A stretch of DNA of 64,000 nucleotides, taken from contig CM038709.1 in assembly GCA_021613375.1 (NCBI GenBank), positions 35,372,428-35,436,427 on the forward strand, in the 5' to 3' direction. Source of the DNA: Megaleporinus macrocephalus (lineage: Eukaryota; Chordata; Actinopteri; Characiformes; Anostomidae). Positions within the stretch are counted from its first letter, which is position 1. Every line of letters begins with the position of its first letter. Below, piece by piece: positions 40,701 to 52,000 of the stretch. The notes under the pieces are model-generated. The model was given only the letters and a program-made list of their open reading frames with translations, made no database searches and was not told where the DNA came from. Made by a program: the position numbers and the translations under genes.

Positions 40701-43700
40701 CCGATCGATGGCGGTAAACAAATGAGCCTAATTTCTGTATTTACAGCTAGCGTTTCATCTAGGAAGAGGAGCTCTACATGAAACCCCCTCCGTCCAGCTC
40801 CCTGCAATCCCTATCTGAACCACTAGATGGAAATACACACCCTTTCATTTTAGTCAGACTGACTAGAGCAGCGACCAAGCGAGAACAGTTTGCGGCGTTC
40901 ACCCGCACGTGCGGAAAAAAAAACATCGTCCGTCTGGCAGTGTTTACCGTATGTGACTCAGACTCATCCAGGGCGTTCTGTATCATCTGTAAAATTAGTA
41001 AAATCAGCGTCTCTCGCGGAGAAACCAAAACAAAGACATTTAACACTACTAATCTGATACGGCGCTTACACCACACTGAATACAGTATCAGCAAACAGCA
41101 GAGCTAGCACGCGCAGCCCAGAGAACCGTGCAGACCAGATCTGACCGGTACGAACAGAACAGCAGCAGAAACAGCCAGAGAGCTAAAGAACCACAGATAA
41201 GCAGCTCGGCTGTAGAAGACGTTCTGTGGCATTCTTGCGCTTAATATTCCACCTGAATCCACCCGTTCCTAGTAGAAATACTTTTCAGATGTCGCTCTTC
41301 CGGAGCTGTATCAAGCGGTTTACTCCCACATAGACCAACTTAGTAGTTAAACATATTATGCTGTTTTACATGAGCTCGTTAAAATGGTAATAAAACAGTT
41401 TCCACCATGATCCATGACTTGCTTGTGCTAATAATAAGTAGCCCTGCCGTGTCTAACAGCCCCGCCCTCGATCGGTATCGGCTATCTTGCTGAAAGGTGA
41501 TCGGCGATCGGAATCGGCCTCAAAAACTCTGATCGGTCCATCTCTACTGTCTACCTGTGAGTTTGCTACCTATTATGTTCATCCAGCTAATATTATACCA
41601 GATTCCCAAGCTACTCACCAATCAACAAAGCGGATAAAGGCCTTCTTTAAGGTATCGTCAAAAACTGAATGTTTTTTTACATTTCCCTTAGGACAGCTAT
41701 AGTAACTTCACCAAGGAGGCTAGTGGTCATGCTAAAAACCATTTTAGGGGTCTCTGATCTTGGTAACATCAGATGTTGATCTGACCATACTAACTATATA
41801 CTCTCCAGGAGAAGTTGTGTGTTTGTCTTTCTTCTTATCTTTTTTCAGACCCTGAAGACCCTAGATGACCTTGGATCAGAAGCTAGAACATGCAGGTTCT
41901 CCGTCTCAGAGCTGAGTGTGTTGCCGCGAAATGGTAAACTAAAAAGTTGGTACATAAGTGATGGAGGCAACATGTGATCAGCTGTTGTTTTAGTACCTTT
42001 GTACATTTATTTTACGTAAACTTGTAGTCCAAAACACTGAATTTTATTTGACAATATTACAAAGATGCATCTAGTTTGAGGTGATTTACCTCAATTAAAG
42101 CCATGGCCAGACCCTTTGCAGAGAAAAAGTATGAGAGTGAATAAATATGATCCAAGCATTAAAAAATTCCAGTCTATTATTTCACATCTTTTAGACATCC
42201 CTTCCGAGTGCCTAGTTTCAGACCTGCTAGGTAATAAACATATTATACTGTTTTGTAATTGCAAAAATTAAGCTGTATCAATCCTGCAAAGTAACAAGTG
42301 GTCTCTTCAACAGAGCCTGCCATATAGAACCACAATGTTTCTATAGTAGCCTAGTGAGTCATGTTTTCACACCGAAGTTGCAGACTGAATTTGGTGGCGC
42401 TACATCATCAGGTAAAAGACTTAGAGGGAGAAAGAATCTTTGTTGATATGTTCTACCATAGCGCATATTTATCATTAAGTCCATACATAAAACTTCAAGT
42501 AGGATTATTACTCCTTATTAATTTTACAAGGCTGAAACCAGCTTGTTTATCAGTTTCTTATTAGAATTTTCCCATTCCACATCAAATGGTGCAGCAGTTA
42601 TTATGACATCTCAGCCAGGAACAGGAAAACAAGCTGGTAAATGTTCCTACCAGAAAATATTTCCAGCATTTAAAGAATAATTAATATGTTGAATACAAAT
42701 AATGTGTACTGTGTTGGTAGAATGCATGCAACCAAACATACCAGTATGACCGAAACACCACTGTGTAATGAACACCTTCAGGAGACCCTGGTCCAGCCTC
42801 CCAGCACAACAGATGGATAAAGTGCTGAGAATCCACTTTAACGTTTACAGGTGCAGGCAGGTGAATGCATAATGCTGCAAAAAATAAGGAAAGGAAGGAA
42901 GAGAGAGGCCCATATAACATTTACCAAGAAATATTATTTGGTTAGATTTACATCATAAAGACACAAAGATGCTCGCTGGTGTTATCTGAATGTTTGTGAG
43001 TTTCTCACCTAATTTGTAATAATTGCAACATGACCAGCCCTGAGGCAGCAAAACAATCCCAAACCCTAATGCCCCCTTGACCGTGCACAATTCAGTGCTG
43101 TGTCTTTTTTCCTCCAAACATATTGCTGCGTATTTATCCTAACAAGTTGGTTAACGGAGTTGGAGTTGGTTAAAGCTTAAAATATCCAATCCGACCCAGA
43201 TAGGAGTGAGCTTGGTCCGTTTACAGGCGAGTGAAACACGAAGCACACAGAGGAGAAGTGAATCACTGACTCATACTCGCGCTGGTGGTATTCCACAATT
43301 CGTTTTATTTGCTGCTGACCAAAAATAAAGCTGGGCTCCAGCAGTACTTGAACGTTCATACATGAACTGGTTTAGTTATCCGAAGCTCACTGAAGGCGTT
43401 ACTTACATAAACCAAAATAAAGACAAAACAAAGAGCGGGGTCCAGTGGTCTGAGTCGGAGTACAACAAAAAGCATACCCAAATTCTCTCTCTGCGCGCGC
43501 CGCAGCTTGCGCATGCTCACTCCACTTGCTCCCTTAAAGAGACAGTATACACGTTTCTGGACGTTACAAAGTTCCACTTCAAGTACCTGTGAAATCCACA
43601 CTTCCAATCTCATCTCTTTAACACTTTTTATCAATTATCTCTCGGAGAATCATTAACAGAGAAGTCACTTACTTTTTCTAGCCTGCACGCTGGATGTTAC

Positions 43701-45203
43701 TCAATGTGAACAATAAAACACATAGAGTTGGTCTATAATTGTGACTTAACGATCTGACCACTAGTCAGTAGGCAATTTCAGTATGGGAGGAATTTTTGCT
43801 TACCTCATACCACATTGCTTATCTCAGCAGTAGCGCTGACTTCTGTCGCAGCAGTTTACTAGCCGTAGCTGTGTACACACAGCCGACGTTCCGCTTTTCA
43901 CAGTTCTTTGAATTCATCCGCGGCTCCAGGTGAATCATAGGATAGCACAGTGTGCTGCGGTCGCATACATAAAAATAGCTGCCAATTTAGTAGGTTATCC
44001 AGGTACCGTTAGCCTACTACTCGATGCCTTCTAGGTATTGGGGAATACCTAGTAGGCATCGAGTAGTAGGCGAACGTTACCCAGATGACCTACTGAATCA
44101 GCTGCCGTTTTTATGTAAGTGAATACACTGCGCTATCCCATGATGCACCTGGAGCCGCGGAGGATTTCAAAGTGGTAAAATAAGCGGAACGTCAGCTGTG
44201 TGTACAAAGGTACGGCTAGTGATTTGCGGCTACAAAAGTTAGCCCTACTGCTGAGGTAAACAATGATTAAATTCCCCCGTTTCATCTTCTCCGAGCTACA
44301 GAGTACACATTAAGACAAAAACACAAATCAGCGTCACAAAAGGTATCTAAATCTGTCAGTAAATGGAGCTTTTAAATGAATAGCAGGAATTTTAGCAGGA
44401 CTCTGACGGCTGGCAGTATGGCCTACTGAAATTGCCTACGTGTCTGAAATGGTCCACTCGTTCCCTGTTCACTACATAAACTGCTCTATGTGGAACACCA
44501 TATAGGGGACGAACTTTCCAAAGAAACCGCTATGCATTGTGGGGCATCAACCTGTAAGTAGTGTACTTTGGTTGTCCACTAGTTTTATGGTGCATTGTGG
44601 GTAAGAATGCAGTGAATAATATAGGGAATCCAACTGTCCACTGAGAATTCAGCCAACACTACTAAATGGCAGACACCCGAATAGAACACTAATTGGTAAC
44701 TAGGGTGCGATTTCAGATGCACCTCTAGTCTGCCGCTCGAGCAGTACATACAGGCTCTAATCTAGTACCTACTGACTAGTAGGCAATTTCGGACGCACCT
44801 CCACAGACGCCGTATATGGTCCCAGGTCCTTTAAGTGTCCTCCGGAAACATTTCCGTTCTGTTGTGCAATTGTTTTGCAGCGCGCTTGTGAACTTGTATT
44901 TGTTTTGAGAATTTGCAGCGCGTTTGTTAAATATAGTGGACCCCACCTCCCAATGCCATTTAAGAAGGAACTTGACAATTCGAACAAGACGCTAATTCAA
45001 CATCGCCAGTAATACTACATGCAGAATTGTTCTACACTGTACAACTTTCACTTCCTCACTTACAGTGGGTACAAGTTGCACGTTATTTTTACAAGTATCT
45101 CTTGGATATTTTCAATGAATATATTTCTTAATTTGTATTTTCTCTACGTACCTGAGTAAGGCAGAACAGCGCTGAGCAGCAGCGTTATTAGGATATTGTC
45201 CAT
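26407..45203 (-). CDS. Gene D: CRFB1/2-type (IFNAR2-like) interferon receptor, complete
   Basis: A complete 506-residue type I membrane receptor, probably the ligand-binding chain for a fish type I interferon. Exons: 45203-45152 (signal peptide MDNILITLLLSAVLPYS), 42874-42742, 37804-37635, 37263-37100, 31420-31273, 28940-28822 (TM), 27141-26407. Phases 1,2,1,0,1,0 keep one frame throughout. D1 (to about 118) has LPAPVNV, GCEMV, QCNLT and YYISVSA. D2 (119-222) has VPEPPLLTL, HCNESVCVHL, QYCVSV and VCTSV. TM is about 226-250, then LCLKTNLPSVL, a box1-like JAK1 site. The 244-residue tail is one exon with acidic patches, tyrosines in VAYESL (Tyr315, ITIM-like) and VQYESP, and an end of poly-Glu plus YFSDYMKRN. 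CRFB1 versus CRFB2 cannot be settled without a tree. It spans 18.8 kb because its introns are full of transposons. Confidence 0.88.
26443..26462 (-). repeat. Poly-Glu coding triplet repeat in gene D
   Basis: A GAG/GAA run encodes about six glutamates just before the C-terminal YFSDYM motif. The same arrangement, longer, is present in gene E. Confidence 0.8.
27335..27785 (+). mobile_element. Old L2 LINE 3' end (C-terminus and UTR)
   Basis: Aligns by eye with the 3' UTR of the LINE at 2909-6577. Shared landmarks in order are GTTGGTGC(C/T)G(C/T)TGTT, GTTTGTTGAT(A/G)GTGGA, TTACCTTCT, and the GGAGTCACTGCTGCC / GGAGTCACCAGCCAC segment. Diverged, without tail. In the last intron of gene D, opposite strand. 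Confidence 0.7.
28575..28680. repeat. AT-rich simple sequence
   Basis: ATATAAATATATAATA-type low-complexity DNA between the TM and tail exons of gene D. Confidence 0.85.
29424..29615 (+). mobile_element. Tc1/mariner MITE, one end
   Basis: ACAGTGAGGGAAAATAAGTA followed by TTTGAACACCCT and AATCATGGAGGGGTCTGAAA is the 5' terminal part of a widespread fish Tc1/mariner family. The other end is not visible. Intron of gene D. Confidence 0.75.
30585..30760 (+). mobile_element. LINE reverse transcriptase relic
   Basis: One readable stretch, KVHLYVDDTILYCYAESAHA followed by AIEKLQCSFNALQ, is the catalytic YxDD region of a non-LTR reverse transcriptase. The surroundings are decayed AT-rich DNA. Confidence 0.7.
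31685..31715. repeat. (TA)n microsatellite
   Basis: About 15 TA units in the intron between the D2A and D2B exons of gene D. Confidence 0.95.
32164..32649. mobile_element. MITE with perfect 15-bp inverted ends and TTAAA flanks
   Basis: GGCTCATTTATACTC at 32164-32178 and its exact reverse complement at 32635-32649 bound a 486-bp element. TTAAA flanks both sides, 32159-32163 and 32650-32654. The interior is GC-richer than the surroundings and has no transposase. The ends suggest a PIF/Harbinger-type or, given TTAA, a piggyBac-type MITE. Confidence 0.8.
32816..33147. mobile_element. MITE with GCCGG-TGTTCT inverted ends
   Basis: The left end is GCCGGGGTGTTCTATCATTT. The right end, reverse complemented, is GCCGGTGTTCTGTCGATTTG; both then continue CATCCTACC/TCCTACC. 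No clear target duplication. It lies 166 bp from the previous MITE in the same intron. Confidence 0.6.
34540..36350 (-). mobile_element. BEL/Pao LTR retrotransposon relic
   Basis: Broken minus-strand frames with recognisable Pao-type features: a zinc-knuckle remnant (GHVSKKC, about 35760), a protease-like stretch before it (35780-35980), then reverse transcriptase with VVFDCEAELRNLT and GLLLRLRQEPVAFMTDV (about 35370-35485), a YVDD-type block in another frame (about 35165), and ELNLNRAELPVERALGLYL (about 34930-34990). Stops and frameshifts throughout; no LTRs recognised. Same strand as gene D, in its D2A-D2B intron. Confidence 0.75.
37805..40613. other. Gene D intron (D1A-D1B), left part
   Basis: Contains the fold-back repeat at 39253-39997; otherwise AT-rich DNA without recognisable coding content. 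Confidence 0.5.
39253..39997. mobile_element. Putative fold-back MITE (TTTACATG ends)
   Basis: The left end has ATGTTTACATGCATAC; the right end reads GGGTACATGTAAACGTGTTT, roughly its reverse complement. AATCGGAT-type motifs recur in both orientations inside. Borders are approximate. Confidence 0.5.
40614..41546. mobile_element. hAT element remnant with BED finger
   Basis: Ends TAGAGATGGA and its near complement (TCCATCTCTA) bound 933 bp. Flanks CTATCTAC (40606-40613) and CTGTCTAC (41547-41554) are an 8-bp target duplication with one change. Subterminal regions carry GATCGGCGATCGG-type motifs at both ends. The plus-strand frame 40778-41107 keeps an N-terminal BED-type zinc finger (AFCIICKISKISVSRG, KTFNTTNLIRRLHHTE), but the hAT catalytic core is deleted. 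In an intron of gene D. Confidence 0.85.
43766..44440. repeat. Large imperfect palindrome (fold-back element)
   Basis: Two arms of roughly 330 bp. The inner arms at 44012-44039 and 44044-44071 pair at 27 of 28 positions around a 4-base spacer. Outward, CCGCGGCTCCAGGTG pairs with the CACCTGGAGCCGCGG block near 44145, and the outermost CAGTAGGCAATTTCAG pairs with CTGAAATTGCCTAC near 44425-44439. A related TAGTAGGCAATTTC piece recurs near 44780. It sits in intron 1 of gene D. Confidence 0.85.
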
Positions 45204-46935
45204 TTCCACGGAGCTGAACTCCCCTCCGTGGGGCAGTTTAGCGCAGTAAAAGCTAAACTCCCCACATATTCTCCTCCTTGACACACCATTCCTTTATCTG
45301 GACATCCCAGCAGCACCACCACCCCAAATAATTACACAAACAAATATTTTAATAACTTTTAAAACGTCGTTTCATAGCTGAACAGCTGTAGCTGACTTTT
45401 GCGGCTAACGGAGCTAAAGCGCTCAACGCTGGCCTGTTATAAACATGCAAGCTAGCTAACTTTAGCTAACAGGCTAATTACTCGCACTAACGAGCTGAAA
45501 TCGGAGACTTCAAGCAGGCTTTCCAGAAGAAACTCGAATGAAGCCGCGGTGAAGAATCATAACTGACATGTAATTTCTGGGTAGATCCTCTGCTTAGTTC
45601 TCGGAAATACCCTGCGAGTTTGATTTGTAGTTCGCTGCCTACAACTACCAGGATTCCGTATTCACAGTAAACGTCCATATGACTGTTCATTTCCGTCTTT
45701 AAAAAATTTAACATTATTTGTTTGTGATGTTTTTAAATATTTCATATTTAATGTTTTAAGATTTTTTAATATGATTAATTATTTGTATCATGGGACACCA
45801 TCATTACGTGGCATCTTGCAATAATCAGAATCAGAAAAAAAGCTCTTAATTTCGCCAGGTGCGTTACACATTAAAGCAGTTAAGTCATGGTGAGTCACAC
45901 ATATATGACACGTAACATATTAAACAGACTAGACAAAATATGGTAGCATGACATGCATAAAATGACTGGTATTACTTGCACCCAGACCGAGATTTTCTGC
46001 ATGAAAATAAGTGAAATGTTTGAGGTCAACCCACTCAAGTATTCGATTGGACTGATTTAAATTGCCATTGTGTAGATAATGTGAACACAAATGTCAATGG
46101 GTCTGCAGAATAGCTGCACCCTAGCTATGTGTTAGTGGTGTTTTAGTGCATGTTGTGCTGGTACGAGTAGATTAGACACTGCAGTGCAGCTGGAATTTTA
46201 ACATGCTTACTCACTGTCCACTGTACAGTCAGAGACGATAGCTCATATGCTTCTGCACAGTTTGTGTTTCATTACTTTTATTAGTGGTTAGAGGATACTG
46301 CTCACAGGTTGCTTTTTGGCTGGATAATTTTGGTTGGTGGACTATTAAAACTCCAGCAGGAACTCTCCCCCTCACAGCATAAAATACAATAGAAACAATA
46401 GTTTCAAATGTTTTGTTGTATGCAACAGTCTCTTAGTCTCTTTTACATCTTTGTAGTTAAGCAACATTCACTTGGACTACAAACTGGCCTTAAGTAAGCA
46501 AGCTATTTTTAAAGACACTATATGTGAGCCCAGTCTGGTCAAGTTTTACAATATGTTGGCAAAATTCACATTCACCCTAAAGAGAGTTTAGTTTGACCAG
46601 AATACCTGTATTCAAAGTTTGTTATTCATTTCAAATTGTAATTATTTTCCAGGCATATGAAGAAAGGATCAGGTGCAGTTATAATTTATTTATTTATTTA
46701 GTTTTGTGCAATTTGCATGGTAGCAATTTTTGTATAATAGTCCTTTTTCAAGCAAATGTCCCATTTCATGGTTTAGACAGAGTAGCCAGCTCTGACCAGC
46801 AAGTGGCTAAGGGTAGCAACGAGATCCATTAAATTAACATTCAGTAATCTAGTAAATCCATATCCACCGTAGAGACACTTTATAAAACCTTATAACTGGT
46901 AGTTTCACCTTGATAAGGTACAGATACTGTTACAC
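45204..46935. other. Intergenic DNA upstream of gene D
   Basis: Should hold the gene D promoter and 5' UTR close to 45204. I found no perfect ISRE here, unlike genes C and E. An inverted copy of the dispersed fish repeat is at about 46105-46270. Confidence 0.5.
46105..46270 (-). repeat. Dispersed fish repeat, inverted copy 3
   Basis: GTGTTAGTGGTGTTTTAGTG then GTGCTGGTACGAGTAGATTA and GACACTGCAGTGC. In reverse complement this is the upstream part of the same family as 20945-21180. Confidence 0.5.
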
Positions 46936-47591
46936 TAGGGTTGGGTGATATGACCATGCCATAAACAATGACTTTCCTGAGCATATGGTGGATATCGTCA
47001 GTATTTATAGGTCTACATGTTTTATTTAAAAATTAGCATAATTAGTCCTGTTTAATTGAATTTAGTGCAGCACAATTTGTAATACATTGGGGGGAAAAAT
47101 CACTTTTATTGTAGATTTTTGTTATTATTATTGCAATATTCTATATATTGTCACTGTCTAAAGAAAAAGATGTATCCCCAAAACCATAACTTAACAGTAA
47201 AGGCCTACAACATGCTTCACTTTTAGGTAAGTTGATGGAACAGGTATTTTTACAAGCTATTTTGGAGCATTTCTATCTGTCCATTTATGAAGAAATTTTC
47301 ACACAATGTAAATGCAGCTGCTTCAAGTGGTGCACAAAAACAAAAATGACCAAAAACTGAGATACATATTTTTCCTTTTGGACAGTGACGATATACAGGT
47401 TATATCTTGTCTGTTCCAACTTACCAAATCTCCATTATCCTCCGCTTTATCCCGCTAGGCCCAGTGGGTACACCGTGCAGAGGTCACCAGTCCATTGCAT
47501 GGCCAACTTACCAATCCTCATATAAACAAAATCTTCTAAAGCATATTGTGTATCATGAACAAGTATCATGATATAATACCGCCCACCCCTA
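46936..47591. mobile_element. Non-autonomous hAT-like element between genes E and D
   Basis: The left end is TAGGGTTGGGTGATATGACC; the right end, reverse complemented, is TAGGGGTGGGCGGTATTATA, a common fish hAT terminus. Flanking TGTTACAC and GTTTACAC agree at six of eight positions. No coding content. Confidence 0.65.
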
Positions 47592-48110
47592 GTTTACACA
47601 ATACATTAACATCGGATCACATTCGGCAGTTCGGATCGAACTGGAAACCATCCGGTCCAGCTCCCTAACCTTCAGCCCAAGACTGCCCCACCTGGCTGGA
47701 CCTGGCACAGTTTGTGTTAACCATCCGCAGGGCCAGTAACAAAAAAACATCTGCTGTCAACATTTGGTGCTGGATTGTAGTTAGATTCAAGGGCATGCCC
47801 TTGAATTTAAAACCTAGGACTTATTAAGACCTTTTCAGCCGTGCTAACTTGCGCTACATTTACAGGCTGCCAGCATGCTTGTTGTCTACCTGACAATATT
47901 AATGAGCGCACCAGCTGTTTAAAAATTTCACAGCACTGCCTGCATTATTTAGCTGGATGCCAGTTCTTTGCTGCTATGACATAACGAAGATTTGTCCTAT
48001 AAGGCTAGTGGGTCTTAGAAAGTGTCCATTGATTACACATATGAGTAGGATTACACTCAAGTCCCAACAGACATTTAGTAAAAAAAAAACAGGGTTAGTT
48101 TTTTTTATTT

Positions 48111-49042
48111 TTATCGTCCCATATAACCCGAGAAATCCTCCCCCTCCTCCTCCTCCTCCTCCTCCTCCTCCTTTATTAAGCAGTCATTTTCAGCATTCAT
48201 TTTGTCCTTGTGTGTCCTGTCAAGCTGGATCGTTTGGTCCATCCTCGTCTCAGAGAAGTCTTTTAGCTTTAACGGAATGTCTGTCTGTGAGCTTCTCTGG
48301 AACTGAAAGTGTGTCTGAAGTTCCACCAAAGGGGGCTTTCCTGTTTGTGGCTTCGATAAGCAGGGTCTATCTTCTAACAGAGGCCTGCCTAACTCCTTAG
48401 AATCGCTCACTTCATCCACCTGCTCCTGCTCCTCTGGCTGCAGAGATTTTAGTGTTACTGAGAGCAGGCTGATATTGGTAAAAGTCTCTCCTACTGCCAT
48501 GTGAATCTGTCCTCCTGCTGTTTCTGCTTTTTTCAGCCTAGGAGCGTTCGTTTTTTCTACTCTTAGTTCACTCAAGGTCACTTGGCTTTTATCTGTTAAC
48601 ATGTTGTGCCGAAGCTGAGAGAGTTTTAAGTCACTTAAAGCAGTCTGTTCAGCTTTAGTACTACATCCCCCAGAATTCTCTGATCCCTTGCACAGAGTGA
48701 TGGCTGTGCTTGTGGAGCTCTGCCCGCTGTTGGTAGCTGAGGAATCACTCTCATCGATGGCTCGGTACATGTAGACACAGTCATTTTCCTCATTGTTTTC
48801 ATCGTCGTCATCATCATCATGATTCTGCTAAGAGAGGGAGCGCAGGAATCTTAGTGTGTTCTAAGCGCAATAACTTAAAAAATATAAACAAATTGATGAT
48901 AATAAAATGCAGCACTCTTGTCCCAATCATCATGAATTTTTTAAACAATGTAAACAGCAGCTGATTGTTTTCAAATTAAATTAAATAAAAAATGGAGCAG
49001 TCACTTAACTAGAAGTCAGCTAACACTGGTAATAACAACAAC

Positions 49043-49079
<37 letters not shown>

Positions 49080-52000
49080 TAGTTATTTTTCTCCTCTAAT
49101 TTGACCATCTCTAAACCAATCAGGGATGTATAGTGTTATTGCAATAGGAAGCTACTTTGCTTTGATTTGATTGGCTGAATCAGAACTAAATATTTAAACT
49201 GCACCTCACAGCAGTTACAGTTGATTCATTTACAACCTAAGCACTAAACGAGCAAATCCACAACATGCTGGCTGGGCTGTAACGCTCAACTAGGTGTGTA
49301 AGATAATGTAAGCTGGCGGACATTCTAAGCATTGTGAAATGTAATTATAGGACAGCCTCATTAATATGATTGAGACTATCATATACCAAGCTAATGTTTT
49401 TATTTTTCCACACCATTTAGCTTGAGTTTTTATATACATATATATACGTATACTTTTATATACGTACCTTGGACAAACAAACCTTGTAACAGACATTAAG
49501 GTGCCTTTTTTTTTTACTTTGTGTGCTGTATACAACTTGTTGTTCCTAGATTGTAGTTGCTATGCGTTCATGCCCTTTAGCTTGTGTATTAACATGAGGC
49601 TTGTATGCATATGATTATGTAATATGGCCTCATGAAGCGAAAACATGAATGAATATTTTTGTTTTTTTGTGGTTTTTTTTATCACATCAGTGTATATTTG
49701 ATGATCGGTAAAGGCATAAGCATGTAATAGCTGTGTGTATTGTTTTATTGTAAGGAATTAGCTTTGAGGAGGCAGAACATAGTTTTGAGGGTTTGAAAGA
49801 TTTATAAGGTCTTAACAAAGTACTTTTTGTTGTAGTGAATTTCAAAGTGTCCATAACGTGCTTGGGGGTATACCGAATTACTGAATACTGCCATGTGTAG
49901 CAGCAGGCTGTTTAATGTTTAAATTTCAAAAAGTAACAGGGTAACAGATTAAATTCCAATTTGATAACAAAGCAAGGTTTTTGCCTGTAATAGCACAAGT
50001 TGGCAATGTTCCGACATCATGTGCTGGCTTGCAAGTTGTTTTCCAAACACTCAGAATAACTGTATGAATTGCTAACACAGAATAACGGAGGCTAGAATGG
50101 AGGAATTTATTTCTGCCTGACTCAACTGATCTTTAAACCGATTACTATATAACACTAGGTTTTAGGGGTGTGCGATACATATCGTCTACGATAATATCTT
50201 AATTGCTGTGTTAACGATGTGTGAGCTGACGTTATCAAGTACGCTACTGACTGGGAAAAAACAAAGATCAAAATGTCTGGACTCCACGTGTTGACTACTT
50301 CAAGCTTTAGCATAGGCTGCTGCGAGTATGCACTGTGTGCTAGCATAGGCTAAAGCTAGTGTAGCAGCCTAAACAACACACCCAATGCTGAAAATGAGAG
50401 AACACACTGCACCAGGGGAAGAACATTGCCAGCCTCACAGTCTACTGCCTTAAATTTAATTCCTAGGCGAGGACCATCTTCACTTGCATGGAGCTGGTTT
50501 AGATTTGAAAAGATTGACGTTGCTCAAAATACGGCAATTTTCAGACTTTGTAAAAAAGCTGTTGCCGTTAAAGATAGCTCAACAACTAACCTGTTTCAAC
50601 ATCTTTGAACATACCACTGCGTACCACTGAGTATGAGGAATTTGAAGCGCTTTGGGAGCCTGCAGTCCAAGACAAACCTAACTCAGATCACACCACACAC
50701 GCAGCAAACTTAGTGGAGTCATTCACTAAAGATGTGCCTTCACCTGATGATGTTGGGACCGGCTCCAGTTAGTCCCAGCGATGTAATCCCTAGGGGACAT
50801 CCCCATCCCTAACCCCACAACCAACCCCATCCCCAACCACCCCATCCCCAAAGTGACATAGAAGTGGACAAGTCTAAATAAACATTTAGATGTAATCCAG
50901 ACTTGAAAAAAGTGCAACAAAGGGACCTACCCTGCAGTCAGTGTTTTCTTTATCCTCTTTCCCACACCTGCAGTCCTCAGTCTGATGAAGATGTTTTGGT
51001 TTATGGCACTCAACATAAGCTACTGACAGTCTGGTCTTCTCTGGGAGAAGGTAGCTGCTGGGAACAGTAGCAGTCTGGAAAAATCAAGTGTAAAAAGAAA
51101 AAAACAGATATTAAGTGAGGTGTAGAGAAATATACCTAGAGATGTAGTGAAATGTAGAGATGTAGTAAGAAATGTAGATAAGATACAGAGAGATGTGGAG
51201 AGATTTAGAGTAAAAGATGTAGTGAGATACAGAGAACAGATGGGTAGTTGACATGACATGGCCTTTTTTTGGTCCAATGTGACAAATATATGTAAATTAT
51301 AGAAAAATATGTTAGAAACTGTCATGATATTGTTCAGAAAGTGATGTTTTACATGGACTTATAGAGCATTCATGGAATTAACATTCCATTTTTTCAAAAT
51401 TTTTCATCAAACCAGAAAAAGCTCAGGTGACGTGTGCTGTCCTAAGCACATTTCACAAAGTTAGATTTTGAATAAAAAGAGAACATGAATTCATTTTCTG
51501 TTTAATCAATTATATATTAATAACCCAGATGTCTACTTGTGAGTATGCTTGGCTAAAAGTTCAGGCGTAATATTTTGAAGCCACCCTTAACTAAAACATT
51601 TTGCCCCAAAAATAGATATCATATGGTGTGACGCCACATTCCTTTTTTTAAACGGGCAATAGTTTGGAGACCTTTGGGAAGTGGGGGTCCTCCTTCTTTC
51701 AGTAGGAAGAACAAGCCCTCAGAAGGACATTTAAAAGGTACAAGGAGAGTTATTGCTCTTCATGTTTTCAAGGAAATCAAGTATATCCAGCACTCCTGCT
51801 ACAGTTCCCTTCTTTTGGTGTGACATATTTTACACAAAAATGCCCAAACAAAATTACTTTTCAGTCAATATTACCTTTAGAACTATATTGTCATATTGTA
51901 GTTAATATAGTTTTACGATGTTAGCATAAAGACAGACTGCCTAATGGCATGCTAAGTACATGAAACACAACGTGTGACACAACATCATAAGGTGTAACAT

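Noticed and set aside
43015..43110. Possible minus-strand Tc1 scrap
   Set aside because: A few words resemble Tc1 consensus, but too short to separate from chance.
48103..48108. Minus-strand AATAAA three bases after the gene E stop
   Set aside because: It would leave almost no 3' UTR; it is probably just part of an A-rich run.
47957..48400. Plus-strand frame with a polyproline run
   Set aside because: Antisense reading of the poly-Glu repeat and tail exon of gene E.
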